Part shown: positions 10,812-22,640 of the stretch, one piece after another | Layout: each line of letters begins with the position of its first letter | Position numbering within the stretch: the first letter of the stretch is position 1 | Assembly: GCF_030445035.2 (NCBI RefSeq) | Contig: NC_080677.1 | Span: forward strand, 157,853,169 to 157,917,168 | DNA: 64,000 nt | Direction: 5' to 3' | From: Dasypus novemcinctus | Taxonomy: Eukaryota > Chordata > Mammalia > Cingulata > Dasypodidae | Made by a program: the position numbers and the translations under genes | Notes under the pieces: generated by a model | Databases searched by the model: none | What the model saw: the letters and a program-made list of their open reading frames with translations, nothing else | What the model was told of the DNA's origin: nothing

Positions 10812-13800
10812 CTTTTGCCCATTTTTTAAATTGGGTTGTTTGTCTTTTTATTGTTGAGTTGTAGCATCTCTATATATATCATGAATATTAAATGGCTATT
10901 AAATCAGATATGTGATTGCCAAATATATTCTTCCGTTGAGTCAACTGCCTTTTCACGCTTTTGACAAAATTCTTTGAGGTTAAAAAAAAAATAAGTGTTC
11001 ATTTTGAGGTGGTCTCCCCCAAAAAGCTTATGCTTCCAGTGTAAGGTTTAATAAAACTACCACCTACCACAAGTACTTGAAGATGTTTTCCTTCATTTTC
11101 TTCTAGGAGTTTTTTGGTCATGGCTTTTATATTTAGGTCCTTGATCTATTTTGATTTTATTTTTGTATAGGTGTGAGATAGGGCTTCTCTTTCTTTTGGA
11201 TATGGCTATCCAGTTCTCCCAGCACCATTTGTTGAATAGGCTGTTCTGGCCCAGTTGGGAGGGCTTGACAGCCTTGTCAAAAATTGCTTGACTGTAGATG
11301 TGAGGGTCTATTTCTGAGTTTTTGGATTTGGTTCCATTAGTCAATCTGCCTATCTTTATGCCAGTACCATGCTGTTTTTACCACTGCAGTTAAGTAATAG
11401 GCTTTACAGGCAGGGAGTAAAAGTCCTCCAACTTCATTCTTCTTTTTAAAAACATTTTTGGCTATTCTGGTCTCCTTACCCTTTCAGGTAAATTTGGTAA
11501 TTGGCTTTTCCATTTGTGCAAAAAAGTCTTTTGGGATTTTTATTGGGATTGCTTTGAATCTGTAAATCAGTTTGGGTAGAATTGACATCTTAACAATATT
11601 AGGTCTTCTAATCCATGAACACAGAATGTCCTTCCATTTATTTAAGTCTTCTTCCATTTCTTTTAGCAATGTTTTATAGTTTTCTGAATACAGGTCCTTT
11701 ATATCCTTCGTTAAGTTCATTCCTAAATATTTGATTCTTTTAGTTGCTATTATAAATTGAATTTTTTTTCTGATTCCTCCTCAGATTTCACATCAGTAAT
11801 GTATAGAAATGCTATTGATTTTTGTGTATTAATCTTGTATCTTGCCACTTTGCTGAATTCATCTATTTGTTGTAGGTTTGTTGTATATTTTTCAGTATTT
11901 TCTAGATATAGGATCATATCATCAGGGAATAGTGCAAATTTTACTCCTTCCTTTCCTATTTGGGTGCCTTTTCTTTATCTAGCCTAATTGCTCTAGCTAG
12001 AATTTCTAGCACAATATTGAATAACAGTGGTGAGAGTGGGCATCCTTGTCTTGTTCCTGATCTCAGCGGGAAAGTTTTCAGTCTTTCACCATTGAGTACA
12101 ATGCTAGCTGTACGTTTTTCATATATGCACTTTATCATATTGAGAAAGCTTCCTTCTATTCCTATCTTTTGGAGTGTTTTTAATCAAGAAAGGGTGCTAT
12201 ATTTTGTCAAAAGCCTTTTCTGCATCAATCAAGAGGATCATGCGATTTTTCTTCTTCAATTTATCAATGCGGTTTATTACACTAATTTATTTTCTTGTGT
12301 TGAACCACCCTTGCATACTTAGGATAAAATCCACTTGAACATGTTGTGTAATTGTTTTAATGTGCTTTTGGATTTTGTTTGCAAGTATATTGAGGATTTT
12401 TGCATTATTCATTAGGGATATTGGTCTATAATTTTCTTTTTTGGTAGTAATTTTATCTGGTTTTGGTGTTAGGGTGATGTTGACCTCATAGAATGAGTTT
12501 GGTAGTATTCTTTCCTGTTCAAACTTTTGGAAGAGCTTGAGCAAGATCGTAATTGGATCACCCTTGAATGACTGGTAGAATTCACCTATGAAGTCATCAG
12601 GTCCTGGGCTTTTCGTCTTTGGGAGGTTTTGATGACTGTTTCAATCTCTTCACTTGTGATTAGTTTGTTGAGATCTTCTATTTCTTCCAGGATCAGTGTA
12701 GACGTTCATGTGTTTCTAGGAATTTGTCCATCTCATTTACATTGTCAAGCTTTTTGGCACAAACTTGTTCATAGTATCCTCTTATGATCACTCTTATTTC
12801 TGCAGGGTCAGTGGTAATGACCCACTCTCATTTCTGATTTTATTTATTTGCATCTTCTTTCTTTTTTCTTTGTCAGTCTAGCTAAGGGCTTATAGATTTT
12901 GTTGATGTTCTCAAAGAACCAAAATTTGGTTTTCTTGATTCTATTTTTGTTGTTGTTGTTCTCTATTCATTTATTTCTGTTCTAATCCTTACTATTTCCT
13001 CCCTTCTGCTTGGGATTAATTTTCTGTTCTTTTTTTTGTTCTTCCAGGTGTGCAGTTAGATTTTCAATTTTAGCTCTTTCTTCCTTTTTAATGAAAGAAT
13101 TGAGGGCTTTAAATTTCCCTCTCAGTACCACCTTTATGGTATCCCATTGTTTTTGATATGTTGTGTTCTTATTTTCATTTGTCTCAAGATATTTGCTGAG
13201 TTCTCTTGCAATTTCTTCTTTGACCCAATGATTAAATAAGAGTATGTTATTTAATCTCCACATATTTTGAATGTCCCTTTTCCATCCATTATTTACTTCT
13301 AGCTTCATCCCATTTTCTATAATTTCAATCTTTTTAAATTTATTGAGTCTTTTCTTGTGACCCAACATATGGTCTATCCTGCAGAAGGATCCATGAATGC
13401 TTGAAAAGAATATATATCCTGCTGTTATGGAGTGCAAAGTTCTATTGAAGTCTGTTAGGACTAGTTCATTTATCATATCATTGAAGCTCCCTTTTTCTTT
13501 ATTTATCCTCTGTCCAGATGTTCTATCTAATACTGAGCGTGGTGTATTGAAGTCTCCAACTATTATTGTAGAGTCATCTATTTCTCCCTTCAGTTTTGCC
13601 AGTGTGTGCCTCATGTATCTCGGGGCACTCAAGTTAGGTGCATAAATATTTAGAATAATTATTTCTTCTTGGTGAATTGCCCCTTTTATTAAAATATAAT
13701 GACCTTCTCCATCCCTTTTAACAGTTTTGCAATTAAAATATATTTTATCTGATATTAGTATTACTATTCAAGGTGTTTTTTAGTTACTATTTGCATGGAA

Positions 13801-14220
13801 TATCTTTTTCCAACCTTTGACTTTTAACCTGATTGTGTCCTAACATCTGAGGTGAATCTCTTGTAGACAGCATATAGATGGCTCATATTTCTTTATCCAT
13901 TCTATCAGTCTATGTCTTTTGATTGGGGAGTTCAAGCCATTAACACTCAAAGATATTACTCCAAAGGCATTACTTACTTCATCCATTTTGTCCTTTGGCT
14001 TTCTGTTGTCATATCATACTATTGTCTGTCTTTTAACCCTTTAGTTTATCCTTCCTAGTAATCTTCATTTCTACAATCTTCTCCAAGTATCTTGCCCTTG
14101 TTTTTTTCCTTTCGGGCTGCAGCACTCCCTTTAATATCTCTTGTAATTCTGGTCTTTTGGTATAACATACTCTCTCAGTTTTTGTTTGCCTGTGAAGACT
14201 TGGAACTCACCATCATTTTT

Positions 14221-16050
14221 TTTTTTAGAAATTTTCTTTTTAATAATCAAAATACATCTTTAGCAAAAATTTAGAAGGTAAAGTTTTATACAATAAACAA
14301 GACCCATAAAACAGCAGAAGGTTCTTGCAGTACACCATTCAGATTTAGCCTAAGATGAAAGTTTCCTCTAAATTCTGGATAAGCAGGGTCCCTGCAGGTA
14401 AAAGGACCTCTTCTTCCAGCAAGCAATTTGCCTTCCTGATTTGGGTGGTTTTTACAAAATTCTGATCCAAAAAATTTTTCCAAGGTGGACACTACAACAC
14501 TGATCAAAAAGATTTTTAAAAGTTGTGTGGTGCTGTGTGTAGACAAATTTAAAACAAGTTAACTGCATAAAATTCCTTCTCTCTGGGTCCATCTGATTCC
14601 AACTCAGCAGCTGCGGAGTCCCACATGGTGAGCCACGGCACCAGGCTCCACATGGCAGGTAAACAGGCTTCCAATCCCCACAGTGCCCCAGCACAGAGAA
14701 TTCTGTGTGAGCAAGACCTCTAAAGTCACCCTGATGCTGCAGGGGAATCAGAACAGAAACAAACAGGGAATCAGTGAGCCAGTTCTGTTTCTTTTCCTTA
14801 TGATCACTATGCCCACCTTGAAGAAAATTCTTTATTCATGTGGCTTGTTAAAAAGTAAGAAAGGAGTAGTCCTCAACTTTGGCAAAAAAAAAAAAAGCTT
14901 TTGAATGAGGATCTAGCTCTTTCCAAGTGTGCTTTGCTCCTAGGTTGCTCTTGTTTGGAGTTGCTGATGCAGGTATTTGCATGTGCTCACAGCCGCGCTG
15001 TCAGATCTCAGATCACAAAGGATGACTTGTGTCTGAAGTCGCCCTCATCATTTGTCCTGATGTAGTTGATGCTCTCTGACTTCCCTGCGTTCTTGTAGCT
15101 TTCTCCCTCCTGTTTATTGTTGATGAAGTAGCCACATTTGTATGCACAGCAGATACCCGATGTTATCAGGGCCAGAACAGCGAGTACAACCAGAACCCCC
15201 CAATAATTCCACCAATGTTCAGGTAATAGACTTCCATCTGCTGCTCCTCACACCTGGCTGAGCCTGCGTCATTGGAGGCAATGCAGTAGTACTGCCCAGA
15301 GTCTTCCTTGTGGACAGCACTGAACACCAGAGTGCCTGTTTCCGAGTTTAAGAGAAAAGAGGAATTTCGAAACCGGGGGTTGGCTCTGGATTCTGTGGGC
15401 AGCAGCATATTGCTGCGGTACCAGCTGTAGAGAGGCCGTGGATAGCCCTCGCTCTCCTGGCAGTGCAGCGTGGCCACTTTGCCAACAGGCACGGCCTTGG
15501 GTACTCTGCAGACAGGGCTCACTGGCTTCACTTGTACAGTTAAGTTAATGACAATCTCATCAATTTCTTGGCGGTCATTGCGAGCAACAACCTCACAGCG
15601 GTAAAGGGCTGAGTCTTTCCATGTCACATTCCAAATCCTCAGGGATATTTTCCCAAAAACTTCTGCACGATCTGCCAAGTCTCCCTGAATTTTGTTCTCA
15701 AAAACACATATGTTGCTTGGTCATCTTGAATTTTCTTCCATTCAATCCTGGGTTGATTTGTCTGTGAATCCGTAATGATACAAGACAGTTCCACACTTTC
15801 AAATTCCTTTACCACTGGGTTTTGGTTGTTGGATTTGAGATTCACAGCCCTATCAAGCTGCCTTAATGTAAAAATACTTGATTGCAAAAAAATGCTACTC
15901 ATTATCCGAGCCTTCAGTAAGTTGTAGTCTTTTTGCTAGTGGAGGGTCCTGGCACAATTTTGATGGCTGCTGACTGGTCAGAGGGTCGACTGCTGAAGCT
16001 GGGGTGTGTGATAGTTTGACAATATTTTATGAATCTTGAAAAGAAAAAGC
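14221..16050 (-). pseudogene. JAM3: JAM3 processed retrocopy with Tigger-derived 5' end
   Basis: This is an intronless copy of junctional adhesion molecule 3 mRNA on the minus strand. Coding homology runs from 15,861 to the stop at 15,008-15,010. In order it shows the first Ig domain (SCIITD, then [10 protein letters not shown]), the second Ig domain ([10 protein letters not shown], then [14 protein letters not shown]), the membrane segment (about 15,130-15,200) and a cytoplasmic tail ending SSFVI, the PDZ-binding end of JAM3. Two one-base deletions break the frame, in an A run (plus strand) at 15,700-15,704 and a C run at 15,196-15,201; the rest is open. The signal-peptide exon is absent and the 5' end is Tigger-like sequence. 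The 3'UTR (about 14,227-15,007) ends in poly(A), seen as T's at 14,216-14,226. A 13-base duplication, CACCATCATTTTT, flanks it at 14,208-14,220 and 16,051-16,063. It is inserted in a minus-strand L1, in the same orientation. JAM3 is a tight-junction adhesion receptor; this copy is very probably nonfunctional. Confidence 0.93.
15862..16046 (-). mobile_element. Tigger1-like DNA-transposon sequence forming the 5' part of the JAM3 retrocopy
   Basis: Read on the minus strand, this stretch contains TCAGCAGCCATCAAAATT, CAGGACCCTCCACTAGC and CTGAAGGCTCGGATAA and ends ATTTTTACATTAAG. It matches the non-coding part of the Tigger1 family (pogo/Tc1-mariner group) downstream of the transposase, as I remember it. 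The match stops at TTAAG, where the transposon consensus continues with a splice-donor-like GTATGT; here JAM3 exon-2-like sequence (GCAGCTTGATAGG) follows at once. It lies inside the TSDs of the retrocopy, so it arrived with the retrocopied RNA. Family assignment is from memory and needs a repeat-library search. Confidence 0.75.
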
Positions 16051-16649
16051 CACCATCATTTTTGAAGGACAATTTTGCCAGATACAGAATTCTTGGCTGG
16101 CAGCTTTTCTCTTTCAGTACTTTAAATACATCATACCACTTTCTTCTCACCTACATGGTTTCTGATGAGAGGTCAGCACTTACTCTTATTGAGGTTCCCT
16201 TGTATGTGATGCTTTGCTTTTCTCTTGTTGCTTTCGGGATCCTTTATTTTTCTCTGATATTTAGCATTCTGAATAGTAGGTGTATCAGAGTAGGTCTATT
16301 TGGATTTAGTCTGTTTGGGGTGCATTGTCCTTCTTGGATATTGATATTTATGTCTTTCATGATGTTTGTTAAGTTTTTGGTCATTATTTCCTCAAATATT
16401 CTTTCTGCCATTTTTCTATTCTGTTCTCCTTCTGGGATACCGATAATGCATATGTCGTATGTTTCACACTGTCATTCAATTCCCTAAGATGCTGTTCCAT
16501 TTTGTCCATTATCTTCTCTTCTGTTCTGCCTTTTCCAGTTCAGATGTTCTGTCCTTAAAATCACTAATTCTGTCTTCAAGAAATTCAAATCTGCTCTTTT
16601 GTCCTCTAATGTTTTTGTGTATGTGTGGTTTTTTTCTTTATTTGTTTGT

Positions 16650-16735
16650 TTTTAGGTACTAGGGACAGAGATTGAACCTGGGACCCCATATGTGGAAAGC
16701 TAGAGCTCAACCACTCAGCCCCATGGGCTCCCCTG
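16650..16735 (-). mobile_element. Short tRNA-Ala-derived SINE monomer
   Basis: Minus strand, about 80 bases, tRNA-like from head to B box (plus strand ATTGAACCTGGGACCCC). It lies inside L1 ORF1, 50 bases from a second monomer. Confidence 0.7.
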
Positions 16736-16784
16736 ATTGGTTTTTTCATTTGTTTGCTTATTGTTTGTTTTGTTGTTGGTTTTA

Positions 16785-16868
16785 TTTTTAGGAGGCATTA
16801 GGAACTGAACCTAGGACCCCCCATGTGGAAAGCAGGCACCCAACTACTTGAGCCACATCTGCTCCCCT
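16785..16868 (-). mobile_element. Short tRNA-Ala-derived SINE monomer
   Basis: Minus strand. The head reads GGGGAGCAGATGTGGCTC and the B box is seen on the plus strand as GAACTGAACCTAGGACC. It is in the same L1 ORF1, in the same orientation as its neighbour at 16,650. Confidence 0.75.
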
Positions 16869-17850
16869 CCAATGTATTTTTAATCTCATCCATTATTGTC
16901 TTTAATTTCCATAAGCTCTGTTGCTTTTCTTTTAGGCTTTCAAATTGTTCTATATGCTCACCGAGTGTCTTCTTAATATCCTTTATCTCTTTAGTCATAT
17001 TTTCTTTCAATTCTTTGAATTGATTTAAGAGAGTTGTGTGATTATCATTGATTAATTGTCTTAAATCTTGCATCTCTTCAGGATATTTGGTTTGTTCCTT
17101 TGGCTGGGCATCTCTTCCTGTTTCCTAGTATGGCTTGTAATTTTTTGTTGCTGTCTAGGCATCTGAACATGGTGGTGAATGTACTCAGATGACCAAGTTC
17201 TCTCTATTGCCACAGTTCTTTGATATTTGGTTCAACTTATTCTAAGTCTTTAAATTGCCTAGCTTAAGTTATCAAAATCAGGCCAGGGACTCACTAATGG
17301 GACACGGATTTTCTCCCAGGAATTGGGGTTAATAGGAACCTAAACACAGTTTTTCTCCATGCAATTTCCAGACCGGCCAGCAGATGGCACTTGTTGGCAC
17401 ACCTTTCCATGGAGGTGTTTCTTTCATCTCTACTATCCTGTGTTTTGGTCTGTCCAGAGCCCAGATTCAAAGTGGGCTCTGCTGGTGGAATTCACTGAAG
17501 AGAAACCCTCTGATCCCCCTCCCTTTTTCCTTGTAACAGCTGACAGGGAGGATGATGTCTCTTCCCCTCTCAGTCAGCTGCAGTGAGCCAGGGGTTTATT
17601 CCTGGCTTAATATCTTGGGGGTGGGGATGGGAGCCCATCTCTGCTACTGCAGCAGTTTGGTAACTCACCTTTGTTGTTTTGGATTCTTTGTCTCTCTGTC
17701 CCTCACCCTCCTGGGGGTTGTGTACCACTGTCCTGGTCTGCTGACCCCCAAAGCAGGTCCTTTGGATAGCCCTTTCTCCATACTTTTTGTGAAAGAGTTG
17801 AGCCCTGCCTGCGTTCTCCAACACCATCTTCCTGGAACTCTGCCTTAATT

Positions 17851-19084
17851 TTTTAAATCTGAGAAGATTGACAATCTTTATTTAAATGTATACACAACTG
17901 ATAAGAAAGGTGACAATAGTGAAGACATCACTTTGATACAAAGGAGGTTTGGTCTCTTGGGTGCTCTTGTAGGATTGGTTATTGGAAGAACAAAATAAAA
18001 CAGATGAAGATGGTTCATCTTGACCTGCCCCTCTTTGAGGTCTAGACCCTCTCCATTAGAGGAACACTTTATCATTATTTGGTTCTGTTAAGTTCAGCCC
18101 TCTTGATACAAGAACAGAAATGGGCCATCTGTAACTTCCTATGTAACACCTGAAACTCTCAACCTTAACCAAATACAAAACTCTACATAAAATGATCTCA
18201 GCAGTCTTTAAAATATGTATCAAAAGCCTGCACTCCAAAACAAATTATACAAAAAGCTAATAATGGTTGCCTTTGAGTGATAGGACTATGACCAATTTTC
18301 TTTTCTATTTTTTAATCTCCAAAGTTTTTCTATAAAAAAATACAATTATTTAATACAATCAGAAAAATGCCCAATTGCCAACTCTGGTGAGTCAGGGAAG
18401 AGCTACACTTCCAGCTCTTGTCTCAGAAGCCAGGGTGATTATAATTCCCACCCTCTTTTCCTAAAATTACTGTAGCTTCCTCACATTGAAATAAGCCTTC
18501 CATTGTCTGGGGCCCACAAGTGATCACCAGTAGCTTAGGGACCTCTATTTGTCCCGAAAAGTTATGGGATTTAACACAGAATCCATGGAATTATCAAGAA
18601 AATAAAAATAAAATGACCAAGCATTAGTTTTTATCTTCATGTACCAAATGGCCAGGAAGATCAGAAAAGGCTTTACTAATTTCCAGAGTTGTGGAGAACA
18701 CACTAGAGTAGAGGAGAACCCACTTTTACTTGCAATAGGACAAGAGGACCTGTGACCTTCTTAAAATTAAAATATTCTTGGTAAATGGAAAGGAAATCTG
18801 AGCAGGTAAGGTACTAAACAGATGTTTACTGTCGGGTGAGGTGAGCAATGATACATGCTAGAGATAAAAGAAGATCTAACCAAATCAAAGTCCACTCATA
18901 GTCTGACAAAAAACACACCCTCATATCAAGGGCCCTCTCCCCATCCCTGTAACCAGCACCTGGTAATGAGTATAAATCTATAGGTGTTTTTAAAAAGTGA
19001 GCTCTCTTCCCCACCACCTGGGAATATTAAGGAGTCGAACAATAATCATTTGAGATTTGAGGCCCTTAGTTTTATGGGTCAATA
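17851..19084. other. Intergenic, no feature recognised
   Basis: AT-rich sequence with no supported ORF. A stretch near 18,255-18,365 (GGTTGCCTTTGAGTGATAGG and a TTCTATAAAAAAAT end) resembles the end of an old LINE but is too short to name. Confidence 0.35.
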
Positions 19085-19690
19085 AGCACCTCCTTCTGCT
19101 GTGAGTGTCCTGAAGAAGACGATCCTGCTTCCAGCTACACCTTCTTTTTTTCCTCATCTCCAACCACTTGCTCCAAACCTGCTGCCCAACTCCCGGCCCC
19201 ACTCCAGCACCACTGCAACTGCTGCCACTGTAGTCACCAGTGGCCTCCTGGTAGCTAGGTTCCATCAGCGCTTTCCTGTTCAAACTTCTTTGACGTCTCA
19301 ACAGTCATCAGCGTAGCTGACCGGGCGTTTTCTTAACGCACCCTCTGTGCATGACTTCTGCCACCGCGTACCCTCCTGGTTTTCCTCGGACCTTTTGGAC
19401 CGTTTCTGTCAGGCTCCCTGCTGGCTTTCCCCTCTGCTGAAAGGAGGTGTGCTGCAGTTCATTAGGGCTCAGTCCTGTCCTCTTCCCTGAATAAGCTCTC
19501 TCTGAGTGACTACATCCAGCCTCATGCCTTTCAAGACCATGCACATCCTGACATGTTTCCAGGCCAGGCGCCTGTTCCAGCCTTCAGGTCCAGTCTCTCA
19601 GAACAAAGTGTCTGCTCATCACTGCCAACGGGATGGCTAACAAGCATGTCAGTTTAACACATCCCAACCAGAACATTTGATTCAACACGC
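19085..19690 (+). mobile_element. L2 LINE fragment (reverse-transcriptase region)
   Basis: This diverged plus-strand L2 sequence includes GTAGTCACCAGTGGCCTCC, TTAGGGCTCAGTCCTGTCCT (the position of the QGSVLGP-like reverse-transcriptase motif) and CATCCAGCCTCATGCC in the expected order. No open frame survives. Assignment is from recognition of the L2 consensus order. Confidence 0.6.
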
Positions 19691-20399
19691 TCTTCATCAG
19701 CATCCCAGTAAATGGTACCCAGTAAATGGCTACATGATATTTTGAGATCATTGAAAGGTTTTATGATTTCTGTGTTCCAACGAAGATGTTCTGAGCCATT
19801 TGATTTAATCAGATCATATTTGGTACCCATTGTCTACAATCCCCAGTTAGTCCCAGAAATTCTCCTAATTGTTTTGTTATGGTTGGTTGTGGATGATTTT
19901 GGATATGTTTAAATTTCCTTGGATAATATTCTTCCTTTTGCCAGTAAATCATGGTTTAGTTAATAAAATTTTGTTTTACAAAAACTGGAGTTTTCCTTAG
20001 AGGTATTTGTCTCTTTTTGGCCGGCTCAGTGAATTGATACATAGAGTCAGTTTTAGAATTATCCAGATCAATTGAATATAAGGGAAGACCATCCACGTTT
20101 TGGCTAAAAATGGACACACAAGCAAACAATATATCCTTAAAATTGTGGTTTAAGACTAAAGAAATATAGTGACAGCATCATTTCTTATTAAACCATTTCC
20201 CCTAGTGAATTGAAATAGCAACACTGCCGTATTTTAAATTCTCACATAAAATTGAAATTTATTCTGCATCCCATGTTCTGTTCATATTAATTGATTATTG
20301 TAGCTTCATGGTGTTTTTTAATATCAGACAAAGCAAGCGCCCCTTTCTGCTATTCCTTTTCATTCTTTTCTTGGCTTTTCTCAGGGTTGGCTTCTTTTT
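19691..20399. other. Intergenic, no feature recognised
   Basis: AT-rich; the short plus-strand frame at 19,712-19,912 has no recognisable domain. Nothing else is supported. Confidence 0.35.
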
Positions 20400-20760
20400 T
20401 CTAACTTAAGTTGTGCACTTACAAAACAATCATGCACATGTGTGAAATTCCCATACATTACCCCTTCACCAACACACCACACCATTGTGGAACATTTGTT
20501 ACAGAATATGAGATAATATTATCATACTATTACCACTAACTACAGTCCAAAGCCTACATTTGGCATATTTTTTCCATTCCCCCCTATTGTTAACACAGTA
20601 TATCTTTGGCATTGTGGCAAGAATATTACAGTATTGCTGTTAACTACAGTCCATATGTTACAATGACTGTATTTTTCCCATGCTTCTCCACATTCCCACA
20701 TCCCTGCAATAGTGACAAACATCCATTCTGGTTCACAGAAGGACATTCTTGCATTTGTAC
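20400..20760 (-). mobile_element. L1 3'UTR fragment
   Basis: The reverse complement matches the L1 3'UTR seen at about 42,950-43,250 in this window (for example GAGAAGCATGGGAAAAAT). It contains no coding sequence. It is bounded on the right by an ERV-L-type LTR at 20,764. Confidence 0.75.
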
Positions 20761-20763
20761 TAT

Positions 20764-21110
20764 TGCATTAGTCAGCCAAAGGAATGCTGATGCAAAATAT
20801 CAGAAATCGGTTGGTTTTTATAAAGGGTATTTATTTGGGGTAGGAGCTTACAGTTACCAGGCCATAAAGCATGAGTTACTTCCCTCACCAAAGTCTGTCG
20901 CCACGTGTCAGAGCAAGGCTTTCCGCTGCCTGCATCCCTGCAGCCTAGCAAGTCTCCCCGCTTGCAGGCGAATCTGGGCAGTGCACTGCCACGTATCCTA
21001 CAAACCACCCCTTCGCCCGCTCAGACACAATGCTCCACATCCTTTGAGGAGCAGTCCCCCAGACCTCTTCTCCTGCGGCGTACCTTAGAAGAAGGAGGCT
21101 AGTGGGACAA
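20764..21110 (-). mobile_element. ERV-L-type LTR (3' part)
   Basis: Read on the minus strand it ends with the family end shared with the copies at 35,111 and 46,641 (plus strand TGCATTAGTCAGCC). It contains the polyadenylation-like AAATAAATACCC region and the ACTTTATGGCCTGGTAACTG-type stretch. It abuts ERV-L dUTPase-like sequence in the same orientation, so it is probably the 3' LTR of that element. The 5' portion of the LTR is not recognisable. Confidence 0.55.
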
Positions 21111-22640
21111 TTATAGCCCCCACCACTGCAGCCAACCTTGAGGCCGAGTGATGCTCATCCTCTCCTTCCTCCATGTCCTTGTTGGAGTTCTCTCCCCTCA
21201 GTTCTGCTGGCCTCAGTGGATTCCCTAGTGGTCTGAGCCCTGTCACTAAATGCATCTCAAGTTGGGGATGCTGAACCGACACATTCATAGTCCCAGCTGG
21301 GCAAGAGGTGCCCGAGGGGACCAGATGGATGCCACACATATTCCTCTCAGCCCCCAGAATGTAACAGCAGCACCATCTCCTCCTGATGATCAAGATTAAG
21401 AAAACTTGTCAAGATGCTGACCCCTCTTCTTACCTCCTTGCCTTTGGACAAAAGGAGCCCAGAGTTTTCTTTCAGCTCTAGCAATTCAATGGGACTTTTG
21501 CCGAATCCCTTGATGAAAGTGTGTTCCCTCTGTGGGCCCTTTAACTGTTCATATCCCAGAATTATGGGGAAAGGAAGCACATAGGTTCCACATAGGGTCC
21601 TTAGGAATATTAGTAATTAGGACCACTCCTACTTCCACCCTGTATTCTTCATTTTGAGGACAGCCCCATGTAAAGAGTTTTTTTATTTAATATACACGGT
21701 GAGGTGGTGGACTTGGCCCAGTGGTTAGGGCATCCGTCTACCACATGGGAAGTCCGTGGTTCAAACCCCAGGCCTCCATGACCTGTGTGCAGCTGGCCCA
21801 TGTGCAGTGCTGATGCGCGCAAGGAGTGTCCTGCCACGCAGGGGTGTCCCCGCATAGGGGAGCCCCACGCGCAAGGAGTGCGTCCCATAAGGAGAGCCGC
21901 CCAGTGCGAAAGAAAGTGCAGCCTGCCCAGGAATGGCGCCGCCCACACAGAGAGCTGACACAACAAGATGATGCAACAAAAAGAAACACAGATTCCCGTG
22001 CCACTGACAACAACAGAAGTGGACAAAGAAGAACATGCAGCAAATAGACACAGAGAACAGACATCTGGGGTGGGGGGGTGGGGAAGGGGAGAGAAATAAA
22101 TAAATAAATCTTTTAAAAAATAATAATAATAATATACATGGTGTGTCCCAGAGTATTGCCTCTGACTGAGCTGTTGCTTCAGCTGGGTTTCCAACAGACC
22201 ATTCAACACTGTCATGTCAGCAGCTTTTGCTTGGCACAGTACATGACACAACCAGTGTCTCCCAAGGTCGTGGTCCACTCCCCAAACTCCTGTGCTGCCA
22301 AGGTGGTCCCCTGACAATTCTCCTTTGCCAGCAGCACTGGCCGAGATGATGCAGAGAAGAAAGAGAGACTCATATCAGGAATGTGTTTCTACTCCTATGA
22401 GAATAAACTGCTGGTTTTTCCAGAATGAAAGGGTCCAACTTATTTACCCGCCACCAGGTGGCTAGCTGGTCTTCCCGAGGATGGCGCCACATCTGCACTC
22501 AGCACTGGTCTCCACAGCGACATAGCCAGATGATCCTACTAAGTGGGACTCTGTGCCTTGGGCCCATGACAGTCTCCAGTTTGTTCATGTGCCCCCCATG
22601 CCAGCCTTTGGGTGTCTGATGACAGAAGCTGATATCAATG
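21110..22640 (-). mobile_element. ERV-L internal remnant (integrase to dUTPase region), minus strand
   Basis: This is decayed endogenous retrovirus-L pol sequence on the minus strand, in the order expected from right to left. Integrase-like sequence spans about 22,140-22,640, and dUTPase-like sequence lies at about 21,110-21,580 (for example the segment DHQEEMVLLLHSGG). Many frameshifts and stops break it, and a SINE (21,702-22,130) splits it. An LTR follows on the left at 20,764, as in ERV-L elements, which lack env. It has no coding capacity. Confidence 0.6.
21702..22130 (+). mobile_element. DAS-type SINE inserted in the ERV-L remnant
   Basis: Full-length long form. The TSD is AATATACACGGTG at 21,689-21,701 and AATATACATGGTG at 22,131-22,143, 12 of 13 identical. 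The tail includes a (TAA)n run. Confidence 0.92.

Larger units (their letters stand above)
9270..17850 (-). mobile_element. Near-full-length L1 LINE, interrupted by a SINE, the JAM3 retrocopy and two SINE monomers
   Basis: This is a minus-strand L1 about 6.2 kb long once its insertions are removed. The 3'UTR lies around 9,270-10,300 and ORF2 runs from about 14,050 down to 10,300. The endonuclease part (12,982-13,632) shows VGDFNTP and DHMLGHK, and reverse-transcriptase pieces occur near 11,960-12,540. ORF1 remnants span about 16,051-17,073, with a coiled coil (FESLKEKQQSLWKLK), and the 5'UTR runs to about 17,850, where the minus strand begins GCAGAGTTCCAGGAAGATGG. Both ORFs contain many stops and frameshifts, so it is dead. 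Insertions are a SINE at 10,427-10,811, the JAM3 retrocopy at 14,221-16,050 and SINE monomers at 16,650-16,868. Outer ends are approximate; no outer TSD was confirmed. Confidence 0.88.

Noticed and set aside
12982-13632. 216-residue open frame on the minus strand as a possible gene
   Set aside because: It is the endonuclease part of a dead L1 ORF2 (VGDFNTP, DHMLGHK), continuous with broken L1 sequence on both sides.
15166-15678. Functional Ig-domain membrane protein
   Set aside because: It is an intronless JAM3 copy with two frameshifts, no signal peptide, a poly(A) tail and TSDs, hence a processed pseudogene.
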